Shown: positions 9,413 to 20,400 of the stretch, in pieces | Layout: each line of letters starts with the position of its first letter | Numbering within the stretch: the first letter of the stretch is position 1 | DNA from: Mariniflexile litorale | Lineage (GTDB): Bacteria; Bacteroidota; Bacteroidia; Flavobacteriales; Flavobacteriaceae | Direction: 5' to 3' | Assembly (NCBI RefSeq): GCF_031128465.2 | Contig: NZ_CP155618.1 | Location: 1,869,501 to 1,933,500, forward strand | DNA: 64,000 nucleotides | Notes under the pieces: generated by a model | The model's database searches: none | Told to the model about the DNA's origin: nothing | What the model saw: only the letters and a program-made list of their open reading frames with translations | Translations under genes and position numbers: made by a program

Positions 9413-9898
9413 ATGAAAAAAAAATACTTGAACATAACGCTGATAGTACTCTTAATAATTATTTGGAGCTCTGTTTTCTACAAATATTTTGGAGGGAATA
9501 AATCTTCTATAAAAAGTAATGAAGCTATTAGTTCGACAATAAACTACAAGCAAAAATATGCTATTGCAAAGGATACTTTTCAACTTAGCTTAATAGATAG
9601 AGATCCTTTTGGTATATCTAGTAGAATGATAAAAACACCGATAGCAAAAAAAACAGTAAATAAGCCAAAAGTTACAGCAAAAACCATTCAGAAAAACATT
9701 GTTTGGCCAAATATTACTTACCATGGTTTTGTTAAAGGTGAAAATGAGACTACACGATTAATTTTATTAAAAATAGATAAAATACTCTTCAGAAAAAGAG
9801 AAAAGGAGATAGTGAATGATATTACTTTGGTAAAAGCTTATAATGATTCGTTAATAGTTTCATTAAATAATAATAAAAAAACAATAAAAAAACAATAA
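9413..9898 (+). CDS. GspC/PilP-like protein
   Basis: The ATG at 9413 gives a 161-residue product; a TTG at 9401 overlaps the previous gene and is less likely. One N-terminal membrane helix (LNITLIVLLIIIWSSVFYKYF) leads to a linker containing RDPF. A C-terminal beta domain follows (WPNITYHGFVKGENETTRLILL, then DSLIVSLN), like the homology region of GspC or PilP. Such proteins connect the inner-membrane platform to the secretin. There is no PDZ domain, which is common for short GspC/PilP forms. Confidence 0.7.
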   Translation: MKKKYLNITLIVLLIIIWSSVFYKYFGGNKSSIKSNEAISSTINYKQKYAIAKDTFQLSLIDRDPFGISSRMIKTPIAKKTVNKPKVTAKTIQKNIVWPNITYHGFVKGENETTRLILLKIDKILFRKREKEIVNDITLVKAYNDSLIVSLNNNKKTIKKQ

Positions 9899-10404
9899 TG
9901 AACAAACTAAACATACACGCAACTATCAATTCAATCTTATTATTAACATTGGTAGTTTTTGGTTTCTATTTTTACCTAGACAGAAACAAACAAGAAATAG
10001 TTTACATTGATAACATCAAGCTTTTCAATGGCTTTAATATGACTAAAGACATTAAGAGTATTGAAGAAGCAAAAATTAACAAACAAGGAAAAGAGTTAGA
10101 TAGCTTATATGCTATTTTTCAATCAGTAACTAATAAAGAAGCTGTGGCATTTAAAAATTTACAACAACAAATTGCTTATAAAAGCAAAGCTATTCAAGAG
10201 CTTCAAGATAATTATACACATCAATTAAGCAATACCATTTGGGATAGGCTAAATAGTTATATTAAAGAATATGCCCAAACCAAAAAATTTAAAATTATTG
10301 TAGGAACAAGCGGCAATGGCAATGTTATGTACGGGGATGAAACTACAGATATTACAACACAAATTTTAAAATTTTCAAATATAAAATATGAGGGTAACAA
10401 TTAA
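9898..10404 (+). CDS. OmpH/Skp-like periplasmic chaperone-type protein
   Basis: This 168-residue protein has an N-terminal hydrophobic anchor or signal (INSILLLTLVVFGFYFYL). The IVYIDNIKLFNGFNMTKD start is typical of the OmpH/Skp family, followed by a helical coiled-coil tentacle (about 60-120) and a returning IIVGTSGNGNVMYG strand. Skp-type proteins hold unfolded outer-membrane or exported proteins in the periplasm. As last gene of the secretion cluster (its ATG overlaps the GspC-like stop), it may hold or guide substrates of this system. That role is inference. Confidence 0.8.
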   Translation: MNKLNIHATINSILLLTLVVFGFYFYLDRNKQEIVYIDNIKLFNGFNMTKDIKSIEEAKINKQGKELDSLYAIFQSVTNKEAVAFKNLQQQIAYKSKAIQELQDNYTHQLSNTIWDRLNSYIKEYAQTKKFKIIVGTSGNGNVMYGDETTDITTQILKFSNIKYEGNN

Positions 10405-10419
10405 GGGTTATCCTTAATT
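10399..10419 (+). terminator. Hairpin at end of secretion operon (weak)
   Basis: AATTAAGG and CCTTAATT form an 8-bp stem with a 5-base loop overlapping the stop of the OmpH-like gene. No T-run follows, so it may slow or only partly stop transcription. Confidence 0.3.
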
Positions 10420-10492
10420 ATTTAACGGAAAATCCTTACTTGGTTTTTTTAGGTTTTAGGTAGTTTTAATAAAATTTTAACACCTAAAGCTA

Positions 10493-11101
10493 ATGAAGTT
10501 TTTTAAGAGGTATGGCTCTATAATATTATTAGTCTCTTTGTTTGTATTTGGAGGCATGTTTCTACTTGAAAAATATAAAACTCCAAAAGCCAATAATATT
10601 GCTGAATACAAATTCTTCAGTTTACATCAAGAAAATTGGAAATCCAAACGGGTAAACCAATTTGTTAATGATATTAATTATACAGCGACCGAAGTACCTA
10701 TTCAATATTACCTCTTAAAAAACAACCCTGATGATTCTGCTAAAATAGATTCTCTTTATCAAATTAATGCCAAGGAGCGCATTATAGAAATAGAGTTTCA
10801 ACATGTAAATGAAGCTGATTTATTGCTCGAAGATTACACAAAAAGAAATTATGACGATGCTGTAAAATATATGGCATTTACTATTGAGAAAGATTTTACG
10901 GTAGTAACATCTTCCAATGACACCATACCATGTTCTGGTGTAAATTTTGAGCGTAATTTTAAAATAGCACCTTTTAAACGGGCGCTTCTTTATTTTAATA
11001 ATATAAATCCCAGCGATAAAATAAAACTGATATACCAAGATTATTTGTTCGGGAATGGCATTATAAAATTCAATTTAACGGATATACCCTTAAAGGTTTA
11101 G
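10493..11101 (+). CDS. Membrane-anchored protein of unknown function
   Basis: This 202-residue protein has one N-terminal membrane helix (YGSIILLVSLFVFGGMFLL) and a soluble periplasmic-type domain. I do not recognise the family. It sits 88 bases after the secretion operon and 212 bases before the large RHS-associated genes, on the same strand. It could link the two, for example as an accessory or an adaptor, but nothing in the sequence proves this. The intervals on both sides are the only visible gaps in an otherwise continuous 32-kb run of genes. Confidence 0.75.
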   Translation: MKFFKRYGSIILLVSLFVFGGMFLLEKYKTPKANNIAEYKFFSLHQENWKSKRVNQFVNDINYTATEVPIQYYLLKNNPDDSAKIDSLYQINAKERIIEIEFQHVNEADLLLEDYTKRNYDDAVKYMAFTIEKDFTVVTSSNDTIPCSGVNFERNFKIAPFKRALLYFNNINPSDKIKLIYQDYLFGNGIIKFNLTDIPLKV

Positions 11102-11253
11102 AATTATGAAATTTACATTTTTATTAGTTTATGCTATTATTTCAATAGCTAAAAATTATAGAAGTAAACAGGATTGAGTTGGGAATGATAGATATAAAAT
11201 TCTTAAAAAAAATTGAAGGATTAACACTTTATATTTTAACCAAAAAAATCAAT

Positions 11254-11261
11254 TGGATTTG
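11254..11261 (+). promoter_or_regulatory. Candidate -7 box before RHS-associated operon
   Basis: TGGATTTG matches the Bacteroidetes -7 consensus TAnnTTTG at all but one fixed position, about 50 bases upstream of the 11314 start. No clear -33 TTG is seen, so this is weak. Confidence 0.25.
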
Positions 11262-11313
11262 TAACAGAAAAAAAAATAAAGGATAATTACTAAAAATTAT
11301 AATCAACATCATT

Positions 11314-14300
11314 ATGATTCACACTATTAGAACCAGTAAGTTTTCAAAAATTATAGCCAGTTATTTAGCAATACAATTGCTTATTACAACGGTACAACCA
11401 TCTAATTTATTTGCATTAACAAGCGGTCCTTCACAGCCTGAGTTTAACGCATTTACCCCTATAGGCACTTCCGATATGGTAAACCTTTCTACGGGAGATT
11501 TTAATTATAACATACCTATTATGGATGTTGGAGGTTACCCATTAAACTTGGCTTATGACTCTGGATTGACTATGGATCAAGAAGCTTCATGGGTAGGTTT
11601 GGGTTGGAACTTGAACGTAGGTCAAATAAATAGGCAGGTTCGTGGTATCCCAGATGATTTTAAGGGTGATGAAATAACTTATGAAAAAAACTTAAAACCT
11701 AATGTTACGGTGGGAATTAGTGCTCAAGCATCTCCTCAAGTTTTTGGTTTTGAAACCGAAGACTATGTGAAAGCATCTTTAGGTCTAGGTATTAAATACA
11801 ATAACTATAATGGTATTAGTTTTACCCCATCCTATGGTTTATCATTTGATTTAGGTGATTATGTAACGGTGGGGATGAATGTTCAGGCATCTGCGACCGA
11901 AGGTGCAACTATTTCCCCAAAAGTTAGTGCTAAAGCAAACCTGCCAATTATTGAAAGTATGTCGGTTAATGGTGGTTTAAATGCGGGACTTTCATATAAT
12001 TCTAATAAAGGGTTAACATCTTATAGTTTAAATGCTACTATAAGTCCTGCATTTAAGAACAATCTTGTCAATGCAATTTTAAATGAAACAAAAACAGGTA
12101 TGGGAACGGTTACTGGAAACTTGTCTTTTTCAAACCCTGTAACACTTACCCCCAGAAAACGTACAGCCTTTCAAGATTTTAATAGTACCTTTTCTTTTTC
12201 TGTAGGAGGAACTGCATGGGGGATAGATGGCGAATTAGAAATATCAGCAACAGCATCTGTTCAAAAAATTAAAGATAAAACAAAAACAGAAAAAGCTTTT
12301 GGCTATGAATTTACAGGGCAAGCTACGTCAAATGATGTTCTAGATTATAATAGAGAAAATGACAGAACCATAAGTAAAAACTTATTGGCATTGCCCTATG
12401 CTAATTACACCTATGATTTGTATAGTGTTAATGGCCAAGGAGCTACTGGTATGTTTAGGTCGCATCGTGGTCAAATAGGGCAAATTTATGATGAATATGT
12501 AGAGGATGAAAGTAAGGGGTTTAGTCTAGGTGTTGAAATTGAAGGAGGTGCTGGATGGCATTATGGAGGTAATTTTGTAGTTGCTCCATCTAAAAGTTAT
12601 ACAGGAGTATGGCGAACCAAAGCGTCTAACTCATTTAAAAACGATAATGAAAATGCAAAAAACAGTGCTTCTAATTTTGATTATGAACCTGTGTATTTTA
12701 AATATGTAGGAGAAAATAAGGTAGATGATGAACGCTCTCTTTACACAGACCGATTACACAGTGACAAAGCTATGGCACTTAAAATAGGCGGCGTTGGTTT
12801 TGATAAGTATGCAGATACCCGTTTTAGAGTAAAAGATTATGAATTTAGTAGTAATGTTCCAACAGAAGACCTTAAATCATTTTCAGGTAATTTTAAAAGA
12901 ACCAAACGCGATGTGCGTAATCAATCCATTCAAAAAATCACTGTTGGAGAATTAAAGAATTTCTATACTGAAGGGTATGGACAACAACGAATTAATACTT
13001 ATGCTAAAGATAAACCCCATCATACAGCAGAAATCAGAGTGTTAAAACCAGATGGTGCCACCTATGTATTTGGCGAAACAGCTTATAATATAGAGAAACA
13101 GGAAGTTACTTTTGCTACTGATAATACTGGAGATTGTGCTACAGGAATTGTTACTTACAAAACAGGAGAAAATTCTATAAACAATAGTGCAGGAATTGAT
13201 CATTTTTATGATAATGTAAAAACACCTGCATATGCGCATACCTATTTGTTATCATCTGTTTTATCATCCGATTACGAAGATATAAAAGGAGATGGACCAA
13301 CCGATGACGATTTAGGAGCTTACACACTGTTCGAATATGTAACACCAGATAATGTTCCTTTCCAATGGCGTGTTCCTTATGGAATGAACGAAGCTTCTTA
13401 CAATGAAGGTTTAAGAAGTAATCCATCCGATCAAAAAGGGAGCTATATCTATGGTCAAAAAGAAATAAAATATATAAGAAAGATTGAGACTAAAACACAT
13501 GTTGCTATTTTTGATTTATCCCCACGAAAAGATGCTCGCGGTGTTGCTGGAAAAAATGGGGGGGCACCAGCTTCCGGTCAGGAATTGTATAAAATAAACA
13601 CCATTCGCCTATATTCAAAACCAGAATATAAATTGTTTCAAAAAGAACTTGAAGATAACATTCCAAGTAATGACCCTAGTATCCAACAATTATCTCCTAT
13701 AAAAACAGCGCATTTTATATACGATTATTCTTTGTGTAAAAATATAAACAACAATTTAGGAGGAGATTTAGATGCCTATGAACTTAGTAACGATTTAGGA
13801 AAACTAACTCTTAAACAAGTATATTTTACATACAGAACTTCTTTAATGGGTAAACACACTCCTTATACTTTTAGCTATAGTAAAACAAATCCAGATTACA
13901 GTTTAAAAGCCTTTGATATTTGGGGTAATTACAAACCAAATAATGGTAGTTGCAGTACTGATGATCCTATTACTACAACTTCTGAATTCCCTTTTGTTGA
14001 TCAACAAAACAAACAGACCCAAGATGCGTATGCAACTGCGTGGTCTTTAAGCTCTATTGGTTTGCCTTCTGGAGGCTCTATAGATTTAACTTACGAAAGT
14101 GATGATTACCAGTATGTACAAGATAAACCAACGATGCAAATGTTTAAGGTGGTTGGTGCAGGTAGTAATAGTACTTCAGGGAGTCCCGAGAGCGATCATT
14201 TACTTTACGATGGTTCATATGAAGCTAAATATTTATATGTCAAGTTACCAGAGGAAAATACAGTTATTACTCCTCAAGAATTTAAAGAAAAATATTTAAA

Positions 14301-17300
14301 AGGTCAAGATAATAAGCCCATTTACTTTCGATTTTTAATGAATATGACAAGAAAGGGAGCATTGAATACAGCAAGTCGTGATTACGATTACGTAACTGGG
14401 TATTTTGAGAGGGATGGTGATGTTAATGTATTCCAACAGAATGAATCAATTTATGCTGCTATCCCCATGCAATGGACGCCAATGGAAGGAGGTCTTAATG
14501 GAGACGTTGAAAGAAATCCTATTACTAAAGCAGGTTTATATTTTGCTAGAACATATTTAAATGACATTGCATTTGGTTTAAATGGGGATTATCGTACTGA
14601 AAATGTTGTAACCATTGCTAAAAAATTGGTTTCTAGTATTGGTGCTATTGGTCAAATTTTTCTAGGCCCTAATGAAGCCTTAAGAAATAAATTATGTTCC
14701 CAACAATTTATTTCAGAAAAATCATGGATTCGTTTGTCAACCCCTAAAGCTTATAAACTAGGTGGTGGTTCACGTATTAAGCAGCTGGTAATGAATGACC
14801 ATTGGAATACTATGACGACCGGTGGTACATTACAAACTTATGGACAAACTTATGATTATACATTAGAAGACAATACTACCAGTGGTGTAGCTGCTTTCGA
14901 GCCTAATGATAGTGCAGAAAATCCATTTGTAGAACCTTTTTATAATAATGGAGAACGTTTAATTGCACCAAGGGAAGTTAGTTATGTAGAAAAACCTTTT
15001 GGAAAAGCCTTTTTTCCTTATTCAAAAGTCACTTATAGCAGAGTCACTGTAAAAAATATAAATAGAGCCGATATTACAAGACATGCTACGGGAAAAGTAG
15101 TTTCAGAGTTTTATACAACTAAAGACTTTCCAACTAAAGTCGATTATACAGATATTGAAAATAGTTATAATAGCAATCAAAATAACGTACTAAGACAACT
15201 TATAGGTGGGCTTTTGGGACTGCCCGTAAAAGTTAAAAATGAGTTTACTTTATCACAGGGTTATGCTATACATACCAATGATATGGATGGGAAAATGAGA
15301 GCCCAAAAAGTATTTCAAGAAGGCATGGACGCTCCAATATCATCAGTAAGCTATCATTATAGTACAGAACGAAATGCTTTAGATAATGTATTACCTGTTA
15401 TTGCAAAAGATGGCTCTGTAAGCAATAAGGAAATTGGTGTAGATTATGATGTTATTAACGACTTTAGAGAAGCCTATTCAAAATCGGAAACAAAAGGACT
15501 CAATGTAAATGTAGCGGCATTTTTTCTTAGTATTTTTCCGGTAGTTATTCCTACCTCATTCCCCGTTTACACCAAGCACGAAAACATAGCTCACAGTGTC
15601 ATCACGACCAAAGTAATTCATACCACAGCTATTTTAAAAGAAAAAGTAGCTAGAGACCTTGGATCAAAAGTATCTACAGTCAATGAAGCTTGGGATGCCG
15701 AAACGGGAGAGGTTATACTAACCAAAACAATTAATGAATTTGACGATGCCTATTACAATTTTAACTTCCCAGCCTATTGGGCATATAACAACATGGGGCA
15801 AGCATCAAGAAATTTAGGGCTTCAAGGTACTTTAGAATATACTGGTGATTATTTTGCACTTGCTAATGCAAATGCCAGTGAATATTTGACATTGGGTGAT
15901 GAAATTATGACTAGTGATGGTAAACGACTTTGGGTTGTAGAATTCAATAATACAGGAACAGGTGTATTGCTTATGAATCGTTTGGGAGGGGTTGTTAATA
16001 GAGAAGGAGGACAATCCATACAAGAAAATATAGATTTTAAAATAGTAAGATCTGGCTATCGAAATCAACAAACGGGCAATATGGCATCTGTTACTATGAT
16101 GAAAAACCCACTAAATGCATTAGTTAACGGAAAAATTGACACAGCAAGTTTTACTCAATCTTCAGAAGGTTTAGCTTCCAACAATTTACGGATAATAAAT
16201 GCAAGTGCAGTAGCTTATAACGATTTTTGGAACTGCCAATGCGAAAACAATTTACCATTTATTCCCAATGCAAATCTAAATGAAGATACATTGGCTGAAT
16301 TGTCAATAGAAAAATATCTATTTAATCCTTATTTATATAATGTAAAAGACGAATGGCGTGCAGAAAAATCTTATGCATATTTAACAGAACGAACCGACGT
16401 AAAAGAAGGTACAGTCACTTCCAAAAAGAATACCAGAAAAGAAGGTTACTTTAAACATTTTAAGCCTTATTACGCTTTTAATGGAAATCAATGGGAACTA
16501 AATATAGATGCCACACCAAATTGGACTTTTGCGAGTGAAGTAACCCAATATAGTCCGTATGGAGCAGAACTAGAAAATAAAGATGCGTTAAACCGATATT
16601 CATCCGCACAATATGGTTACAATTTCTCATTACCAACAGCAGTCGCTTCTAATAGTAAATACCGCTATATGGGAGGGGATAATTTTGAAGATTACGACTT
16701 CAATAATACAAATGAAGGGCATTTTGGATACAAGAATATTGTTTATCAAGATGGTGATAGAGGTATTGTGGTTTCCAATAAATATGCGCATACAGGTAAT
16801 TCGAGTTTATTGATTACTCCTGATAATTCTCGAGCTAGCTTACCTGTCGAGCTTATAGGACAAAGTCCAGTTATAGAGGATTCTGATGGTGATGGTTGGC
16901 TTGATACGGTAGATGTTTGTCCTTATACACCCAATCCCGACCAAGATGATTATGATAAAGATGGTATTGGTGATGCCTGTGATGATAATGCAATACCCAA
17001 AATCACTAATATAGTAATAACAGGACAATTTTCTTGGTGGCGTAAACAAGCAAGTTTCACAATTCAAGGAAAACCAAATGATATAATAAGAGGTAAAATA
17101 ATTGAAGTTAAACACGGTGCCCATGGTTGGAAAGCATCTTTTAATGGTGGAAATCAAATATCCAAATCAATGGAGTTTAGTATTCAGCTAGATGCCACAG
17201 GTAGAGCAAATAATATTTTAGAAATGGGCATTACTGCTCCTTCTAAAAAACGAAAAAGGAGTCAAAGAAATTATACTACTATTGAATTTATATTACTTAA

Positions 17301-17445
17301 TAAATATCCTAGTTTATATAATAACAAATACCGAGATACTCCAGTTTCTTCTAGTATTGGGGTAAGGTTAGAGGTTGTAGGGTATAAAGATATTAATTCT
17401 GGTAAAACTTCTGGTGCTACACCTATTTTTCAATCTCAGCTATAA
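11314..17445 (+). CDS. SpvB/Tc-like giant secreted RHS-partner protein
   Basis: This 2043-residue protein has a signal-type N-terminus (about 1-34). Next comes the segment NLSTGDFNYNIPIMDVGGYP ... YDSGL ... WVGLGWNLN, characteristic of large Bacteroidota proteins that accompany RHS proteins and resembling SpvB/TcB beta-propeller starts. Most of the length is beta-rich without obvious repeats. Near residues 1855-1892 are Asp-rich thrombospondin type 3 calcium-binding motifs (DSDGDGWLDTVDVCP, DYDKDGIGDACDD). There is no type IX sorting domain at the end. It lies 12 bases upstream of the LRR gene in a probable single operon. By analogy with Tc toxins it may form part of the shell around, or a carrier for, the RHS toxin; this is inference. 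Confidence 0.8.
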   Translation: MIHTIRTSKFSKIIASYLAIQLLITTVQPSNLFALTSGPSQPEFNAFTPIGTSDMVNLSTGDFNYNIPIMDVGGYPLNLAYDSGLTMDQEASWVGLGWNLNVGQINRQVRGIPDDFKGDEITYEKNLKPNVTVGISAQASPQVFGFETEDYVKASLGLGIKYNNYNGISFTPSYGLSFDLGDYVTVGMNVQASATEGATISPKVSAKANLPIIESMSVNGGLNAGLSYNSNKGLTSYSLNATISPAFKNNLVNAILNETKTGMGTVTGNLSFSNPVTLTPRKRTAFQDFNSTFSFSVGGTAWGIDGELEISATASVQKIKDKTKTEKAFGYEFTGQATSNDVLDYNRENDRTISKNLLALPYANYTYDLYSVNGQGATGMFRSHRGQIGQIYDEYVEDESKGFSLGVEIEGGAGWHYGGNFVVAPSKSYTGVWRTKASNSFKNDNENAKNSASNFDYEPVYFKYVGENKVDDERSLYTDRLHSDKAMALKIGGVGFDKYADTRFRVKDYEFSSNVPTEDLKSFSGNFKRTKRDVRNQSIQKITVGELKNFYTEGYGQQRINTYAKDKPHHTAEIRVLKPDGATYVFGETAYNIEKQEVTFATDNTGDCATGIVTYKTGENSINNSAGIDHFYDNVKTPAYAHTYLLSSVLSSDYEDIKGDGPTDDDLGAYTLFEYVTPDNVPFQWRVPYGMNEASYNEGLRSNPSDQKGSYIYGQKEIKYIRKIETKTHVAIFDLSPRKDARGVAGKNGGAPASGQELYKINTIRLYSKPEYKLFQKELEDNIPSNDPSIQQLSPIKTAHFIYDYSLCKNINNNLGGDLDAYELSNDLGKLTLKQVYFTYRTSLMGKHTPYTFSYSKTNPDYSLKAFDIWGNYKPNNGSCSTDDPITTTSEFPFVDQQNKQTQDAYATAWSLSSIGLPSGGSIDLTYESDDYQYVQDKPTMQMFKVVGAGSNSTSGSPESDHLLYDGSYEAKYLYVKLPEENTVITPQEFKEKYLKGQDNKPIYFRFLMNMTRKGALNTASRDYDYVTGYFERDGDVNVFQQNESIYAAIPMQWTPMEGGLNGDVERNPITKAGLYFARTYLNDIAFGLNGDYRTENVVTIAKKLVSSIGAIGQIFLGPNEALRNKLCSQQFISEKSWIRLSTPKAYKLGGGSRIKQLVMNDHWNTMTTGGTLQTYGQTYDYTLEDNTTSGVAAFEPNDSAENPFVEPFYNNGERLIAPREVSYVEKPFGKAFFPYSKVTYSRVTVKNINRADITRHATGKVVSEFYTTKDFPTKVDYTDIENSYNSNQNNVLRQLIGGLLGLPVKVKNEFTLSQGYAIHTNDMDGKMRAQKVFQEGMDAPISSVSYHYSTERNALDNVLPVIAKDGSVSNKEIGVDYDVINDFREAYSKSETKGLNVNVAAFFLSIFPVVIPTSFPVYTKHENIAHSVITTKVIHTTAILKEKVARDLGSKVSTVNEAWDAETGEVILTKTINEFDDAYYNFNFPAYWAYNNMGQASRNLGLQGTLEYTGDYFALANANASEYLTLGDEIMTSDGKRLWVVEFNNTGTGVLLMNRLGGVVNREGGQSIQENIDFKIVRSGYRNQQTGNMASVTMMKNPLNALVNGKIDTASFTQSSEGLASNNLRIINASAVAYNDFWNCQCENNLPFIPNANLNEDTLAELSIEKYLFNPYLYNVKDEWRAEKSYAYLTERTDVKEGTVTSKKNTRKEGYFKHFKPYYAFNGNQWELNIDATPNWTFASEVTQYSPYGAELENKDALNRYSSAQYGYNFSLPTAVASNSKYRYMGGDNFEDYDFNNTNEGHFGYKNIVYQDGDRGIVVSNKYAHTGNSSLLITPDNSRASLPVELIGQSPVIEDSDGDGWLDTVDVCPYTPNPDQDDYDKDGIGDACDDNAIPKITNIVITGQFSWWRKQASFTIQGKPNDIIRGKIIEVKHGAHGWKASFNGGNQISKSMEFSIQLDATGRANNILEMGITAPSKKRKRSQRNYTTIEFILLNKYPSLYNNKYRDTPVSSSIGVRLEVVGYKDINSGKTSGATPIFQSQL

Positions 17446-17457
17446 AATATTTATATC

Positions 17458-20400
17458 ATGAAAATTATATTCCATAAAACTATTCTTGTACTATTTTTTA
17501 TATTAAGTGGAACCTATAGCTTTGGACAAACATGTATAGTGCCGCAAAGTGAGCGCGACGCTTTAGTTGCATTCTATAATGCTACCAATGGACCAAACTG
17601 GACAAATAATACGAATTGGAATACTGCAGCTGCAGTTTGTGATTGGTATGGGGTTACTGTAAGCAATGGGTCTGTTGCTTCAATTGTTTTAGAAAACAAT
17701 AATCTAAATGGAACAATTCCTGCAAGTATAGATGATCTTACAAATTTAAATTACTTAAATCTTTATGTTAATAACTTAACAGGAATTATACCATCAAGTA
17801 TAGGAAACTTATCCAATCTTACAGATTTACGCTTAAGTAGAAATCAGTTAACAGGAACTATTCCAAGTGAGATAGGAAATCTTAAAAATTTAAATATTAT
17901 ATATATTAGTAATAATCAATTTTCAGGTAATATACCTTCAGAATTAGGTTTGTTACCTAATCTATCAGAGCTATCATTACATAAAAACCAGCTAACTGGT
18001 AGCATTCCTGTAAGTTTTGGTGGTCTCACAGGGTTGAATTTTTTACATCTTCATGATAATCAATTGTCAGGAGCTTTACCTTCTGGATTAACAACATTAA
18101 ATAATTTAAGAGGGTTCAAGTTTGAAAACAACAAATTTGTTTTTGAGGATTTTGAAGCTATACATGCTACTTTAGAAAACAATATCTCTAGCTTTTATGT
18201 TTACAGTCCCCAAGCCAAAGTAGATTTAGAGGAAACTATAAACTTAACAGAAGGCTCGAGCTATACCTTTACCACCAGTTTGAGTAGTGCAAATAACAGT
18301 TACCAATGGTATAAAGATGGTGTTGCAATTTCTGGAGCAACAAGTAAAGACTATACTATAAATACATTAGGATTAACAGATAGCGGTGTATACCATGTAA
18401 TAGCTACAAATAGTATAATTACGGGATTAACTTTAGAACGAAATACGCTAACGCTTTCGGTAACAGCAGATACGTTGCCATTAACTAAATATTGTTATAC
18501 AGCAGAATGCGGGAATTGTCCAGATGGAATCATTAATTATTTTGATGAATATGGAGTTCAACAAACATTAACAATAACATATAACGATGGTGTTGTTAGC
18601 GTAATGTCAAGTAGCCAACCAATAATTTCAGATTATGTTTCTTTAGTCACTTGCCCAACGAATATTCCTCCTTATGTTGATGCAGGTGTTTATGCTTCAT
18701 TAATATTTCCTTCAAATTCATTTATACTTAATGGTTCTCAAAGTTATGATTCCGATGGAACAATAGTGTCTTATTTATGGTCAAAAATTAGTGGAGGAAC
18801 GGCAATATTTGCTGATTCTAACTCTTCAATTACAGAAGTAACCCTTCTGGAAGTAGGAACTTATGTATTTGAACTTACTGTTATTGATGATGATGGAGCT
18901 ATATCGACGGATACAGCTATTGTATTTGTTTTAGCTGAAAATGAAGAATATACGTTGCCTTTAATTAAATATTGTTATGCTGGATGTGCGAATTGTCCAG
19001 ATGGAATTATTGAGTATTTTAATGAATATGGAGTTCAACAAACATTAGCAATAACATATGATGATGGTGTAGTTAGTATAATGTCCAGTAGTCAACCAAT
19101 AATTTCAGAATATGTATCTTTAGTCACTTGCTCAACTAATAGTCCTCCTTTTGCTAATGCAGGTGTTGATGGTTCCATAGTATATCCTTCAAATTCATTT
19201 ATACTTAATGGAACTAGAAGTTATGATTCTGATGGAATAATAGTATCTTATCTATGGACAAAGATTAGCGGGGGAACGGTTATGTTTGCTGATGTTAATT
19301 CTTATAGAACAGAAGTATCATCTCTGGAAACAGGAACATATGTATTTCAGCTTACTGTTACTGATGATGACGGAGCGATATCAACAGATACAGTTACTGT
19401 ATTTGTTTTAGAAGTAGGTCAAGAAAATAGCTTTTGTTCTAGTGAGTGGGAAAACTATCCAACTGTTGCGAACTTAATACCTTCTGGTTCCAGTGTATTT
19501 TGGTATGCCACTGAAACAGGAGGAGTGCCATATAATACTACTGACGAGCTTATTGACGAAGCTATTAATTTCGGAGGCGTTACCTATTGGTGGGATGATA
19601 CGACTGATAATATATTAACCCGAACGGCTACTACAGTAATGATAGATCAAGGCACCCCCACACATAATTATGAAGATGAATATCAGTTTTTACCAACGAA
19701 TGCTACAATTGCCAATTTGCAGATGTCGGGTACTAATATACAATGGTTTAATTCTGCATTTAGCCAAACTCCATTAAATCCTACAAATTTATTAGAACAT
19801 GGGGCCACATATTATGTTGAAGATGTTGGCATATCCACTTGTAGATTAGCAGTAGAAGTTTATGTAGGAACAGTTCCGCCTATATCCGATAATATACAAT
19901 ACATATGCCCTGGTGCAACTTTAAATGATTTAGTTATAATACCAGAGATAGGGGCAACACTGGTTTGGTACGACTCAGATACAGAAGGGAACGCACTTTC
20001 AAATACAACACTTTTGCAAGAAGATATTACCTATTACGCTGCACAGATAGGTGCGGATACCTTTGAGAGTTTTGAGCGCACACCCATAACTGTACTCTTT
20101 AATGGGGTAAGCACTCCCATATTACCTTCTGGTATTCAGAAATTTTATAGCAATCAAGAACACACTGTGGCTAATTTGTTAGCAAAAGGTAGTAATGTCA
20201 AGTGGTACAGTCAATCTTTGGGAGGTAGTTTGTATGATAGTACAACCATATTACAAGATAATACAACTTACTATGCGCAACAAACTGATGGCAACTGCAT
20301 AAGTGAACGTATTCCTGTTGTTGTGGATATTTTAGATGAAGAACTTCCAACAATAATTAGTTGCGAAAAGTTTAAGCCACAATTGGGAGGACACTATGTA

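Noticed and set aside
10820-11038. Minus-strand 72-residue frame within the unknown membrane protein gene
   Set aside because: Its composition is that of a shadow frame and the plus-strand gene is better supported by signal and context.
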